DNA of 64,000 bases from Cupriavidus taiwanensis (GCF_900250115.1 NZ_LT984803.1:744001-808000); one strand, 5' to 3'. Shown: positions 43,827-50,209, counted from the first letter of the stretch. Notes: generated from the letters alone by a model not told the origin. A program made the numbers and translations.

Positions 43827-44179
43827 CGCCGCTCCCACTGAACCGACTCAGCCAGGCGCCAGTGCGAATGCAGGTAGTCCTCGTAGCCGCGCATCGTTCC
43901 GGTGTATGCGGCGGTCAGGCGAGCGAGCTCTTGCTCTGCCACGGTCGGCGCCCAGTACACGACGTGGCCGGCGACGTTACGGCCCTTGCGGAGGAGGGCG
44001 CTATTGGCTGCCTTGTCGACGAGGTTGCCAAGCTTCTTGGCGGTCGAGCCGAAGCGATGGAGCAGGTCGTCGACGGTGAATTGCTCACCGGCGCGCGCCA
44101 TGAGCGCGTCGACTACCTCAAGCATCTTCACCGGTCTCGCCTTATTGGCCGAGACGTCTTTCAGTACGGCAGCGGTCAT
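43823..44179 (-). CDS. Phage protein with winged-helix-like region
   Basis: The 118-residue protein (KMLEVVDALMARAGEQFTVDDLLHRFGSTAKKLGNLVDKAANSALLRKGRNVAGHVVYW) shows an HTH-like alternation in its centre. It lies in the replication operon, coupled to its neighbours. DNA binding is plausible; target unknown. Confidence 0.6.
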   Translation of the reverse strand: MTAAVLKDVSANKARPVKMLEVVDALMARAGEQFTVDDLLHRFGSTAKKLGNLVDKAANSALLRKGRNVAGHVVYWAPTVAEQELARLTAAYTGTMRGYEDYLHSHWRLAESVQWERR

Positions 44180-44640
44180 GCAGCACTCCTCTCTTGTTGT
44201 TCGAGTTCGATCTTCAGTTGGGTGGTGGTGACAAGGCTCGACGCGTAGGCGAGCGTCATGGACATCGTTTCGCGGCGGAGGACGGCGAGGTCGCGCTTCA
44301 CCGCGGCGCAGTCGTCCACGGTGAGCGGGCTGGAGTACTCGAGCTTGTTGGCGAGCCTACGGAGGCTGTCGAGTGGCATCGCGCGGCCGCAGCGGGTGGC
44401 GTGCGTGGCGTAAGCGTCGACGATTCCTTCGACGGCCGGAACGGTGGCGTACCAGTGGCCGTCGCCGGGGTCCTTGAAGATCGGCATGCCCTGCTTGTCC
44501 GTCGTGACGGTGCCGTCCTGCTCGATCTGGCGGAGAATCGCCTCCAACGGGCCGAACACCGCGGCGACGCGCCATGGCTGGGTGGACAGCTTCGCCGTGC
44601 CTTGCGGGCGCGGACGGTACGGTTTTTTCGCTCTTGCCAT
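44176..44640 (-). CDS. Phage protein of unknown function
   Basis: The 154-residue protein starts MARAKKPYRPRPQGTAKLSTQPWRVAAVFGPLEAILRQIEQDGTV with a basic tail typical of nucleic-acid-associated phage proteins, then a helical part (AVKRDLAVLRRETMSMTLAYASSL). AGGAGATCG lies before the ATG at 44640. No recognised domain. Confidence 0.65.
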   Translation of the reverse strand: MARAKKPYRPRPQGTAKLSTQPWRVAAVFGPLEAILRQIEQDGTVTTDKQGMPIFKDPGDGHWYATVPAVEGIVDAYATHATRCGRAMPLDSLRRLANKLEYSSPLTVDDCAAVKRDLAVLRRETMSMTLAYASSLVTTTQLKIELEQQERSAA

Positions 44641-44650
44641 GTCGATCTCC

Positions 44651-44851
44651 TCAGCGTCGTCCGTCAGCCCACGCGCGGCGCGCTTGCTCGCGGTCAGCCG
44701 GCAGGCGCTCGAACTGCTTGCACTCAATCTCGCGGTCGAACGGCCGGAACCTGCCGGCCTGATCGTCCAGTTCGCACTTGCCATAGCCCAGGCGAGCCAT
44801 CGCGGTATCGGCTTTCAGGTCGCAGTGCTGGCAGGTGAGGCAGATCGGCAT
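44651..44851 (-). CDS. 66-residue cysteine-rich phage protein
   Basis: MPICLTCQHCDLKADTAMARLGYGKCELDDQAGRFRPFDREIECKQFERLPADR has a CXTCQHC cluster with later KCE and ECK cysteines, a pattern frequent in small phage zinc proteins. The frame opens 18 bases earlier, but that start falls inside the predicted promoter, so the ATG at 44851 is preferred. Confidence 0.65.
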   Translation of the reverse strand: MPICLTCQHCDLKADTAMARLGYGKCELDDQAGRFRPFDREIECKQFERLPADREQARRAWADGRR

Positions 44852-44872
44852 GATTGAATGCGTGTGCATAAC

Positions 44873-44887
44873 GCTAACATATGTGCA
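44873..44887 (-). promoter_or_regulatory. Operator motif copy within a probable promoter
   Basis: GCTAACATATGTGCA matches the consensus exactly. On the minus strand TTGACT (starting near 44,900) precedes it and a weak CGTTAT follows at 18 bp spacing. The operator would fill the spacer of a leftward promoter between the replication genes and the 66-residue gene. Confidence 0.6.
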
Positions 44888-44893
44888 TGATAG

Positions 44894-45661
44894 TCAAAAT
44901 GACGGCGCTTGTGGGGCTTTTTCGCTGTCGCCCTTTGCTGCGTCGACTTTGGCTTGTGTCTCGCGCTTGGCGTCTTCGAGCTTTGCGCGCTCGGCGGCAG
45001 ATGCGGCCTCGCGGGCTTCTCGGATCTTTTGGCTGGCCGGCTTCAGCTGGGAGATTGCTTCCCGCAGGCGTTGGAGGCCTTCGGGGTCAGTTTCGGCTTT
45101 CCTGGGCGCGGGCGGCGGCAGCAGGGCGGATGCCGTGGGGGCCGGTAGCAGGCCTGCATTGACGGCTTCGCTGACAGCGTATTCGCGCTTCTGCGGATCC
45201 CATCCGAGCGACGCTTGCCGGGCGACGGGCTTACCCGCAGAGCGAGCCTCGGCGACGATCCGGTTGTAGGAATCCTTGAACGCCATGCGGGCGCCTACCT
45301 CATCGCCACCCTCCAACACCGGGCGGGCAATGGCGAAGGCCTCCATGATCTCGGGCGTCGTCACGACCGTTTCGGATTCGTCCAGCCCGATCAGCGCTTT
45401 CGCCCAAGCTTCGTCAGCGCCAAGGCGGCCATCGGCGCCGGCAGGGCCCCGCAGGTTCTCGAGCAATTGCCCGATGGTCGGCGCATACCGCAGCTCTGTG
45501 GCGATGTGCTTCAGGCAGGCGCCACGTACAGCGGCGATGTCGAATCCGGCCAGCATCTCCCACCACAACCGGAGGGTGGCGTTCATCGGCTGCTCGCGGT
45601 GGTAGTTGTCGAATGTCGCGCGGATCACTTCCGCGAATTCCTTCTTGTCCTGCTCAAGCAT
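44894..45661 (-). CDS. Putative phage helicase-loader protein
   Basis: The 255-residue protein MLEQDKKEFAEVIRATFDNYHREQPMNATLRLWWEMLAGFDIAAVRGACLKHIA and YAPTIGQLLENL resembles phage replication proteins that bind or load the DnaB helicase. The C-terminal 60 residues are a charged helix (REAREAASAAERAKLEDAKRE). It overlaps the O-like gene by eight bases, the usual O/P pairing. The loader role is inferred from position and weak similarity. Confidence 0.65.
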   Translation of the reverse strand: MLEQDKKEFAEVIRATFDNYHREQPMNATLRLWWEMLAGFDIAAVRGACLKHIATELRYAPTIGQLLENLRGPAGADGRLGADEAWAKALIGLDESETVVTTPEIMEAFAIARPVLEGGDEVGARMAFKDSYNRIVAEARSAGKPVARQASLGWDPQKREYAVSEAVNAGLLPAPTASALLPPPAPRKAETDPEGLQRLREAISQLKPASQKIREAREAASAAERAKLEDAKRETQAKVDAAKGDSEKAPQAPSF

Positions 45662-46511
45662 GGCTCGCCTCCATGTCGATCGTCATTCCATCGTCTTCGC
45701 CAAACGTCGCCAGGAACCCCTCGACGCTCCGCTCGCCAACGGGCACCCCGGCTTTCAACTGCCCGACGTACTGAGCGAACTTTGTGGCATTGAAGAGGGT
45801 GTCAGGCCGCAGGTACTGGGCCATCTTCGGATCCCTGGCCCATTGCGCGACCTTCAGGTCGATCACTGCGCGCATCTCTGCAGGCGTGGCGCCCTCCTTG
45901 AGGCGAGCGCGGATGAGCTTCAGGTTCGACTGCACCGGTCTGTAGTCGCGGTTCGCTTTGGCGTTCAGGTGAGCGAGGATCTGCTCGGCGTCGTCGTCCG
46001 GCTTGCCGGACAAGGGTGTTCCTAGGGTATCCGGGATCAGAGAATCAGGATTCGGAGAATCAGGAATCAGACAATCAGGAATCAGACAATCAGGAGGATT
46101 TTCACCGTCCATGCTCTGTGAGTTCACCGTTACCTCACGGTGAATATCCATTTCCGTTTCAGAACAATCACTTACGCTCTCGCGCTCGTCGTAGCCCGGC
46201 AACTCAGACGCCCTCTCCGTATGGTGAGGAGACTGGTGGCGCTTGAAGTTGAGGATCTCGATGACGGCCACGCCGCGAGCACGGTAACGTCTCACGAAGC
46301 CACACCGTTCTAGTTTCGTGAGTTCACCGTTAGTGTCGCAGTCGTAATAGGGGAAGACCTCGGCCTTGATCAGCCGAGGCTTGTCCTCGAGTCGACCTTC
46401 CTTGTCCGCAAGGCACCACAGACCAGCAAAGAGAACCTGGCACATGGGGCCGAGGTCCGCCAGTTCGTAGTTCTTGAAGAACCCGGGCTTGATGTTTCTA
46501 GCTCTAGCCAT
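45654..46511 (-). CDS. Phage replication initiator (O-like) protein
   Basis: The 285-residue protein has an N-terminal winged-helix-like domain (MARARNIKPGFFKNYELADLGPMCQVLFAGLWCLADKEGRLEDKP), a repetitive linker (residues about 140-160, DCLIPDCLIPDS) and a C-terminal Phg_2220_C domain (ILAHLNAKANRDYRPVQSNLKLIRARL). The linker is encoded by four 15-bp tandem repeats that look like origin iterons, as in lambda O. It should bind them to start phage DNA replication. Confidence 0.85.
   Translation of the reverse strand: MARARNIKPGFFKNYELADLGPMCQVLFAGLWCLADKEGRLEDKPRLIKAEVFPYYDCDTNGELTKLERCGFVRRYRARGVAVIEILNFKRHQSPHHTERASELPGYDERESVSDCSETEMDIHREVTVNSQSMDGENPPDCLIPDCLIPDSPNPDSLIPDTLGTPLSGKPDDDAEQILAHLNAKANRDYRPVQSNLKLIRARLKEGATPAEMRAVIDLKVAQWARDPKMAQYLRPDTLFNATKFAQYVGQLKAGVPVGERSVEGFLATFGEDDGMTIDMEASHA
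46035..46094. repeat. Four 15-bp iterons, probable phage replication origin
   Basis: Units at 46035, 46050, 46065 and 46080 read GATCAGAGAATCAGG, ATTCGGAGAATCAGG, AATCAGACAATCAGG and AATCAGACAATCAGG. They lie inside the O-like gene and are in frame, encoding repeated I-P-D-containing residues. Placement in the initiator gene is the lambda arrangement. The sequence to the right, with TATCCATTTCCG, is poorer in GC than the surroundings. Confidence 0.7.
46123..46144. repeat. Inverted repeat and GTGAGTTCACCGTTA direct repeat next to the iterons
   Basis: TTCACCGT and ACGGTGAA form a perfect 8-bp inverted repeat just beyond the iterons. The overlapping sequence GTGAGTTCACCGTTA recurs exactly at 46318-46332 in the same gene. 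They may be accessory initiator sites; no other role is visible. Confidence 0.45.
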
Positions 46512-46515
46512 GGCT

Positions 46516-47286
46516 TCAGTCCCAGCTCAGATCCGCGATTTCGTTCTTGAATTCCGTCCAGTTCCGGACTGAGCGGGCCAGATCCTTGATTGCCTCGACC
46601 TGCACGCCGCGCGCCACTGCGTCCTTCATGAGTTCAATGCAATGGCGCTCATCGCAATAGCTGATGCGATTACGGAGGATGCCGCGGGCATAGAACAGGT
46701 CGCGCATGTAGTCCGGCTGCTGGGACATCCGGAGGATCCCGGCCACCTTTTCCCACGCAAGGCCGGCTGATTCCCTCGTCACCTTGCCGTCGCTGTCGGT
46801 CTTGATGTATTGAGCGCCGGCCGTCCCGATGGCATCCAGAATCGCCGCGAGGCCGTATTTCTTCAGGTGAGTCCGGGCCTGGCGTAGCCCGCTGTCATTG
46901 AGGTGGAACCCGGGCACGGCTTCGCCCCAGGCATCCTGAATCGCGGCCAGGGATGTCTCGTCAATAGCCTTCAGGCCGTCGCGCCACTTGAGCATCATTT
47001 CCAACTGCTCGCGGCGCTCGTTGAGCTCAGCCAATTGCTGGCGCTGCTTGGCAACCACGGAGTCGTCAGAAAGGAGTCTGTCCGACTTGCCGGCGTTGCA
47101 GTCGACGCAGGAGGTTATGAGGTTCATCACATCGTTGTCGCCGCCATTGGCGACCGGGTCGATGTGGTCCACCTCGAGGATCACGTCGGGCGCGCACTTC
47201 CCGCAGTACTGGCACTTGAACGAGTCCCGCTTGAAAACCTCAAACCGCAGTTTCTTGCTGATCGGCTTACGCTTTGTTGCTGCCAT
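46516..47286 (-). CDS. HNH endonuclease family protein
   Basis: The 256-residue protein has a complete HNH motif at its N-terminus (FKRDSFKCQYCGKCAPDVILEVDHIDPVANGGDNDVMNLITSCVDCNAGKSD) with CX2C and CX2C zinc pairs. The remaining 180 residues are helical (RREQLEMMLKWRDGL) and of unknown type. Related proteins stand next to replication genes in many Burkholderiales prophages. It could be a free-standing homing-type or recombination nuclease. GGAGCAATG precedes the ATG. Confidence 0.85.
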   Translation of the reverse strand: MAATKRKPISKKLRFEVFKRDSFKCQYCGKCAPDVILEVDHIDPVANGGDNDVMNLITSCVDCNAGKSDRLLSDDSVVAKQRQQLAELNERREQLEMMLKWRDGLKAIDETSLAAIQDAWGEAVPGFHLNDSGLRQARTHLKKYGLAAILDAIGTAGAQYIKTDSDGKVTRESAGLAWEKVAGILRMSQQPDYMRDLFYARGILRNRISYCDERHCIELMKDAVARGVQVEAIKDLARSVRNWTEFKNEIADLSWD

Positions 47287-47387
47287 ATCATTGCTCCATG
47301 CCTCGGAAAAGGGGTCGGGCGGCGCGAGCCGGAGGCAAAGCCCGCGCGGCGGTGGCCACCGCCTGCCCGATTGATGCTAAAACAAGC

Positions 47388-47402
47388 GCACACATGTGTG
47401 CA
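47388..47402. promoter_or_regulatory. Palindromic operator-like site
   Basis: GCACACATGTGTGCA shares the right half of the operator consensus and contains a 14-bp palindrome (GCACACATGTGTGC). GCTAAAAC stands 11 bp to the left. It lies in the 131-bp gap between the Cro-like gene and the HNH gene, where nothing codes. Confidence 0.5.
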
Positions 47403-47417
47403 TGCAGTAGAAATTTT

Positions 47418-47678
47418 TTAGCCGGCGGGTTGCTTCTGAAGCTCCGGCATCTGGTCGATGACCTTCACTTCGGCGCTGGTGCCCTTGGTTGCCTTCTCCA
47501 TGCGGGTGGTGAGCTTGATGCCTACAGTGCCCCGGCTGACCGCGTTGCGGATCGTGCTGATCGAGGTGCCAGCACGTTTCAAGACCGCCGCTCTTTCGCG
47601 GCGGCGCCGCTCTCTCTCGCCCGGGGTGATGCTGGGAGCGTTGATTCCGGTTGCATCCAACCATTGCGCCAGGTTCAT
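47418..47678 (-). CDS. Cro-like phage regulator
   Basis: The 86-residue protein MNLAQWLDATGINAPSITPGERERRRRERAAVLKRAGTSISTIRNAVSRGTVGIKLTTRMEKATKGT has a short helix-turn-helix with a basic lead, like YdaS/Cro-type proteins. It is divergent from the repressor-like gene across a 108-bp switch region, the expected place for cro. AAGGA precedes the ATG at 47678. The longer frame to 47729 would run into the operators. Confidence 0.75.
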   Translation of the reverse strand: MNLAQWLDATGINAPSITPGERERRRRERAAVLKRAGTSISTIRNAVSRGTVGIKLTTRMEKATKGTSAEVKVIDQMPELQKQPAG

Positions 47679-47705
47679 AAGGGTTCCTTTCACGTGTGAA
47701 CTAGC

Positions 47706-47779
47706 CGCTAACAGTTTAGCAGAGAACATGAGTTAGCTTGACGCGAACGTATTGACAGCCCTTAAGGACAGCCTAGAAT
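47706..47779. promoter_or_regulatory. Immunity switch region with repressor promoter
   Basis: Rightward TTGACA (47752-47757), a 16-bp spacer and TAGAAT (47774-47779) lead to the repressor-like gene and predict a start at about 47786, the base before its ATG. Leftward, TAAACT serves as a -10 for the Cro-like gene. GCTAACAGTTTAGC (47706-47719) and a GTTAGC half site (47732-47737) overlap the leftward side and look like operators. Confidence 0.7.
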
Positions 47780-47786
47780 AGCCGCC

Positions 47787-48245
47787 ATGGACATCAAAAC
47801 TATTCGCAAAATGAACGTGCGCATCCTGGAGCGCGAGATAGGGAGCCTATCAGGTCTGGCTCGGCTCGCAGGGACGTCGCAGTCCTATCTATCCCAATGC
47901 GTTGGTCCTAACGCATTCCGGAGCATCGGCGACGAAATGGCCCGCAGGCTTGAGCACGCCATGAAGAAGCCGCATGGCTGGATGGACGAAGGGCACATGG
48001 AGGAGGGGCAGGTCGCGTTGGCTCGTCAGATCTATGACCGGTTGCTTCAGACCCCCGCCCCCAAGCTACAAGCCATTGCTGAACTCCTCGACATGAAGCG
48101 AGGAGCAGTGGAAGGATTCGAGCAGTTGAACCAGGATGGAGCAACATCCCATGAAACCAAAGGTCGGGTAATCACCCTAGAGGACGATGGCAACAAAAAA
48201 ACAACCAAGCGTGGTCAATCAACAAAACCGGGGCACGGCGGCTGA
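47787..48245 (+). CDS. Phage repressor-like HTH protein
   Basis: The 152-residue protein MDIKTIRKMNVRILEREIGSLSGLARLAGTSQSYLSQCVGPNAFRSIGDEMARRLEHAMKKPHGWMDEGH has a lambda-repressor-type HTH at about residues 18-60. The C-terminal half is hydrophilic and lacks the Ser-Lys peptidase of CI/LexA-type repressors. It should be the lysogeny regulator because it is divergent from the Cro-like gene. The promoter implies a nearly leaderless message, as for lambda cI. Induction would then not use RecA-stimulated self-cleavage. Confidence 0.78.
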   Translation: MDIKTIRKMNVRILEREIGSLSGLARLAGTSQSYLSQCVGPNAFRSIGDEMARRLEHAMKKPHGWMDEGHMEEGQVALARQIYDRLLQTPAPKLQAIAELLDMKRGAVEGFEQLNQDGATSHETKGRVITLEDDGNKKTTKRGQSTKPGHGG

Positions 48246-48438
48246 TGCCGAAGTCGATAGATTCGTCGAGCGTCGACGAACAGGAAAGCTAAGAGGGGCC
48301 ATCATCTCGTTCATCAACGAGGATGGCAGGCCGGAACACATGCTGCTGGACTCCTTCGCGGAGGACATCGGCGCCGCGATGGACCAGGTCAAACACCTGG
48401 ACGTAACCCTGTCGCGGCGATTTTTTTCAGGTGGCTGA
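48187..48438 (+). CDS. 83-residue phage protein downstream of the repressor
   Basis: MATKKQPSVVNQQNRGTAADAEVDRFVERRRTGKLRGAIISFINEDGRPEHMLLDSFAEDIGAAMDQ overlaps the repressor gene by 59 bases in another frame. AGAGGAC lies directly before the ATG. It is probably cotranscribed with the repressor and so expressed in the lysogen. No known domain. Confidence 0.6.
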   Translation: MATKKQPSVVNQQNRGTAADAEVDRFVERRRTGKLRGAIISFINEDGRPEHMLLDSFAEDIGAAMDQVKHLDVTLSRRFFSGG

Positions 48439-48486
48439 TAACACGTGTGCAAATAGATTGACAGTGTGCGCCGTGTTTGCTAATAT
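48437..48486 (+). promoter_or_regulatory. Strong rightward promoter with operator motifs
   Basis: TTGACA (48458-48463), a 17-bp spacer and TAATAT (48481-48486) form a near-consensus promoter. The operator GATAACACGTGTGCA (48437-48451) lies just upstream, and a degenerate GCTAATATGCGCGT overlaps the -10. It fires toward the structured-RNA region and late genes. Confidence 0.75.
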
Positions 48487-48534
48487 GCGCGTAGATTAGA
48501 CAGAGGTCACCCATAAAACATGAGATTGCCTCAC

Positions 48535-48565
48535 GAGAGCCCGCACAGTCGGGCTCTCGGCGTTT
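48535..48565 (+). terminator. Hairpin shortly after the rightward promoter
   Basis: GAGAGCCCG (48535-48543) pairs with CGGGCTCTC (48550-48558) around CACAGT, followed by GGCGTTTCT. Transcripts from the 48.46-kb promoter would stop here after about 75 nt unless antiterminated. A five-codon frame (MPKKW) with a good GGAG site follows at 48580. Confidence 0.55.
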
Positions 48566-48607
48566 CTGGAGAGTCGCCATGCCGAAGAAATGGTAGCCCG
48601 CCGAAAT

Positions 48608-48636
48608 GAAAAAAGCCCCGCAGTAGTTGCGAGGCT
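48608..48636 (-). terminator. Leftward rho-independent terminator
   Basis: On the minus strand AGCCTCGCA pairs with TGCGGGGCT (one T-G pair) around a 5-nt loop, followed by TTTTTT. It ends the leftward unit that starts near 48,867. Confidence 0.8.
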
Positions 48637-48690
48637 CTCTTCTCTGTTGTTTTGGGCAGGCGCGTCGCCGGTGTTCCCCCACCTTGGCCG

Positions 48691-48807
48691 TTAGATAGCG
48701 CGCAGCCCGTGCGCCATGACTTGGGGCCGCGCGCCATCTCTTCTTTTCTTGCCCTCGCGCGCCCGTGGTCTTCTGGCGCAGGTGGGCTGGTGAAGGTCGT
48801 CGTTCAT
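48691..48807 (-). CDS. 38-residue basic peptide
   Basis: MNDDLHQPTCARRPRAREGKKRRDGARPQVMAHGLRAI is strongly basic. AAGGAGAT stands at good distance before the ATG, and a clear promoter and terminator bracket the unit. It may be an RNA- or DNA-binding peptide, or the transcript may act as RNA. No homologue is recognised. Confidence 0.45.
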   Translation of the reverse strand: MNDDLHQPTCARRPRAREGKKRRDGARPQVMAHGLRAI

Positions 48808-48848
48808 AGGCCTGTATCTCCTTGCCGGATGATCCGGCGAAACTGGTT

Positions 48849-48902
48849 GCTAATGCATGTGCTGTTAGTTGTGAAGATAGCGCACGCGTTAGCAAAATGC
48901 AA
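48849..48902 (-). promoter_or_regulatory. Leftward promoter with operators
   Basis: On the minus strand TTGCAT (48902-48897), a 17-bp spacer and TATCTT (48879-48874) form a good promoter, with an operator, GCTAACGCGTGCGCT, filling the spacer (plus 48879-48893). A second copy, GCTAATGCATGTGCT (48849-48863), lies downstream of the start. Repressor binding should block it. Confidence 0.7.
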
Positions 48903-48904
48903 AT

Positions 48905-49650
48905 ACTTTGTGCGTTGCGGAAATGAAACGCCGCACGAAGGCCTTCAGAGCTGGGGCTGTTGCTGGCGCCTCGCGGCGCCGGACCATCCCGGCGGCCTCA
49001 GCTCTGAGGGTGACAGCGCCAACCCACCATCGATGTCCGAAGGGTGCCTACCCGCAAGGGTTCAAAGGTAAGGGCATCGCCGCATGGGTGCGGCTCCAAG
49101 GATTGGCCCGCCACGCAGCCCGTCAGCCTTTGAGTGCAGGTGCTAGTGGATTCCCTCACCCGTATATGCTTGGCGATCGCAGCGCACTATCCGCGCAATG
49201 CCAGTACCCAAGCATCTAAGTCCGGCTCCGCGCGAGCGTGACCGGCTTACTCGGGTGGCTGACCAGCCCGTGACCGCGCAACGATAAAGCGCGGAGCAAT
49301 GGTTGCTGAGCTTGAAGTGTGTCCCTCGTTGCGGTCGCAACCCTTCCAAGACGAACCCGTTATGACCCGGTATGGCTGCGACTGTCGCGGCCTGATCCGA
49401 GATAGGCGCCACCGGACGCGGATGGCCGTCAGCCTCACGAAACGAGGCGCCTCACGCATGGCGCTTATGAGAAGCCTGAAGCGGCTGGACCTGAAATCCA
49501 GTCTACGTAGGCGTCATGGCGTGAGGGATGGCGCAGAGATGCGCTGTGGCATGGCAACGCCTTGGAGGCCATGGAGCGCAGGAGCCGGCAGCGGACGCGC
49601 AAGCGATTGACCGCGGGTGACCTGAGCACGGGTCGGACGGAAGGCTCCCT
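48905..49650 (+). ncRNA. Candidate large structured RNA upstream of the phage tRNA
   Basis: About 750 bases contain no credible gene but are densely self-complementary. Perfect long-range stems include 48945-48953 with 48999-49007, 49166-49173 with 49208-49215, 49225-49233 with 49289-49297, 49301-49306 with 49337-49342, 49450-49457 with 49519-49526, 49550-49555 with 49568-49573, and 49581-49586 with 49643-49648. Local hairpins have GCAA or GAGA tetraloops at 49054, 49536 and 49599. The domains follow one another without crossing and end ten bases before tRNA-Met. GOLLD and ROOL, giant phage RNAs, are also often beside tRNAs. This may be one of these or a new class. Strand and ends are inferred. 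Confidence 0.55.
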
Positions 49651-49659
49651 CAAAACATT

Positions 49660-49734
49660 TGCGGCATAGCTCAGCGGTAGAGCGTGGGGCTCATAACCCC
49701 GAGGTCACCTGTTCGATTCGGGTTGCCGCAACCA
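49660..49734 (+). tRNA. Phage tRNA-Met(CAU)
   Basis: The acceptor TGCGGCA pairs perfectly with TGCCGCA, with discriminator A and encoded CCA. D-arm GCTC/GAGC, anticodon stem TGGGG/CCCCG with loop CTCATAA, and T-arm ACCTG TTCGATT CGGGT are complete. The U1-A72 pair argues against an initiator tRNA. It may be elongator methionine or, if modified to lysidine, an isoleucine AUA reader. Confidence 0.9.
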
Positions 49735-49767
49735 GTGTCTCCTCCGCTCGCCCGAAAGGCGGGCCTT

Positions 49768-49792
49768 CCCCGCTTCGGCGGGGTCTCTTATT
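49768..49792 (+). terminator. Hairpin after tRNA-Met
   Basis: CCCCGC, a TTCG tetraloop and GCGGGG (49768-49783) are followed by TCTCTTATT. It probably ends or processes the RNA-tRNA transcript before the late genes. Confidence 0.65.
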
Positions 49793-49806
49793 CCTGAGGT
49801 GCGTCC

Positions 49807-49893
49807 ATGTGGGGTCCTGTATACGCCGGGTATTGCTTCGGCTTCTGGCTGCTCATGTGCGGCGTGCCCATGTGGCCGAACAACGACGGTTGA
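49807..49893 (+). CDS. 28-residue membrane microprotein
   Basis: MWGPVYAGYCFGFWLLMCGVPMWPNNDG is hydrophobic with many aromatics. GAGGTG precedes the ATG, and its stop is three bases before the next gene. Function unknown. Confidence 0.4.
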   Translation: MWGPVYAGYCFGFWLLMCGVPMWPNNDG

Positions 49894-49896
49894 GGC

Positions 49897-50208
49897 ATGA
49901 AGACCTTCCCGATTCTGGAATCCTGCGTGAGGCGCTGCCGCGAGCAGCATTTCTCGTCGCCTCTGGTCGTCTCGTTCGATCTGGTGAAGCGCCATGAGGC
50001 GCAGGCGCTAGCAAACCACGGGCAGTCGGTCGAGCGGTTGGCTCAGCGCGGCGGGCTTTCGTGGCTTGAGCTTTTGCTTGTCCTGACGGATAAGCCATTG
50101 TTCGGCGAACATGCGGATCGCTTCAAAGGGAAAACGGAAGCAGAGGTCTTCCGAGTGGTCGCCATCATGCTGATGCACGAATTCAGCGCAGCGTACAAGG
50201 CCGGCTGA
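49897..50208 (+). CDS. Phage protein of unknown function
   Basis: The 103-residue protein MKTFPILESCVRRCREQHFSSPLVVSFDLVKRHEAQALANHGQSVERLAQRGGLSWLELLLVLTDKP is helical, with a GHS-VERLAQRGGLSW segment that is also seen in small proteins before phage terminase genes. TTGAGG lies before the ATG. No enzyme motif. Confidence 0.65.
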   Translation: MKTFPILESCVRRCREQHFSSPLVVSFDLVKRHEAQALANHGQSVERLAQRGGLSWLELLLVLTDKPLFGEHADRFKGKTEAEVFRVVAIMLMHEFSAAYKAG

Positions 50209-50209
50209 C

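Noticed and set aside
46035..46094. CRISPR-like tandem repeats
   Set aside because: The 15-bp units are contiguous without spacers and lie in frame inside a coding gene. Iterons explain them.
48580..48597. Five-codon frame MPKKW with a good ribosome site
   Set aside because: Too short to call a gene. It may be a leader or the remnant of a small basic gene.
49450..49526. Cloverleaf-like element with a CTGGA-CCTGAAA-TCCAG arm
   Set aside because: The loop lacks U33, no TTCGA T-loop follows, and there is no CCA end. It fits better as a domain of the structured RNA.
49299..49610. 103-codon forward frame in the structured-RNA region
   Set aside because: Arg/Ser-rich translation, no ribosome site, and it crosses several perfect stems. 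It is more likely a chance frame.
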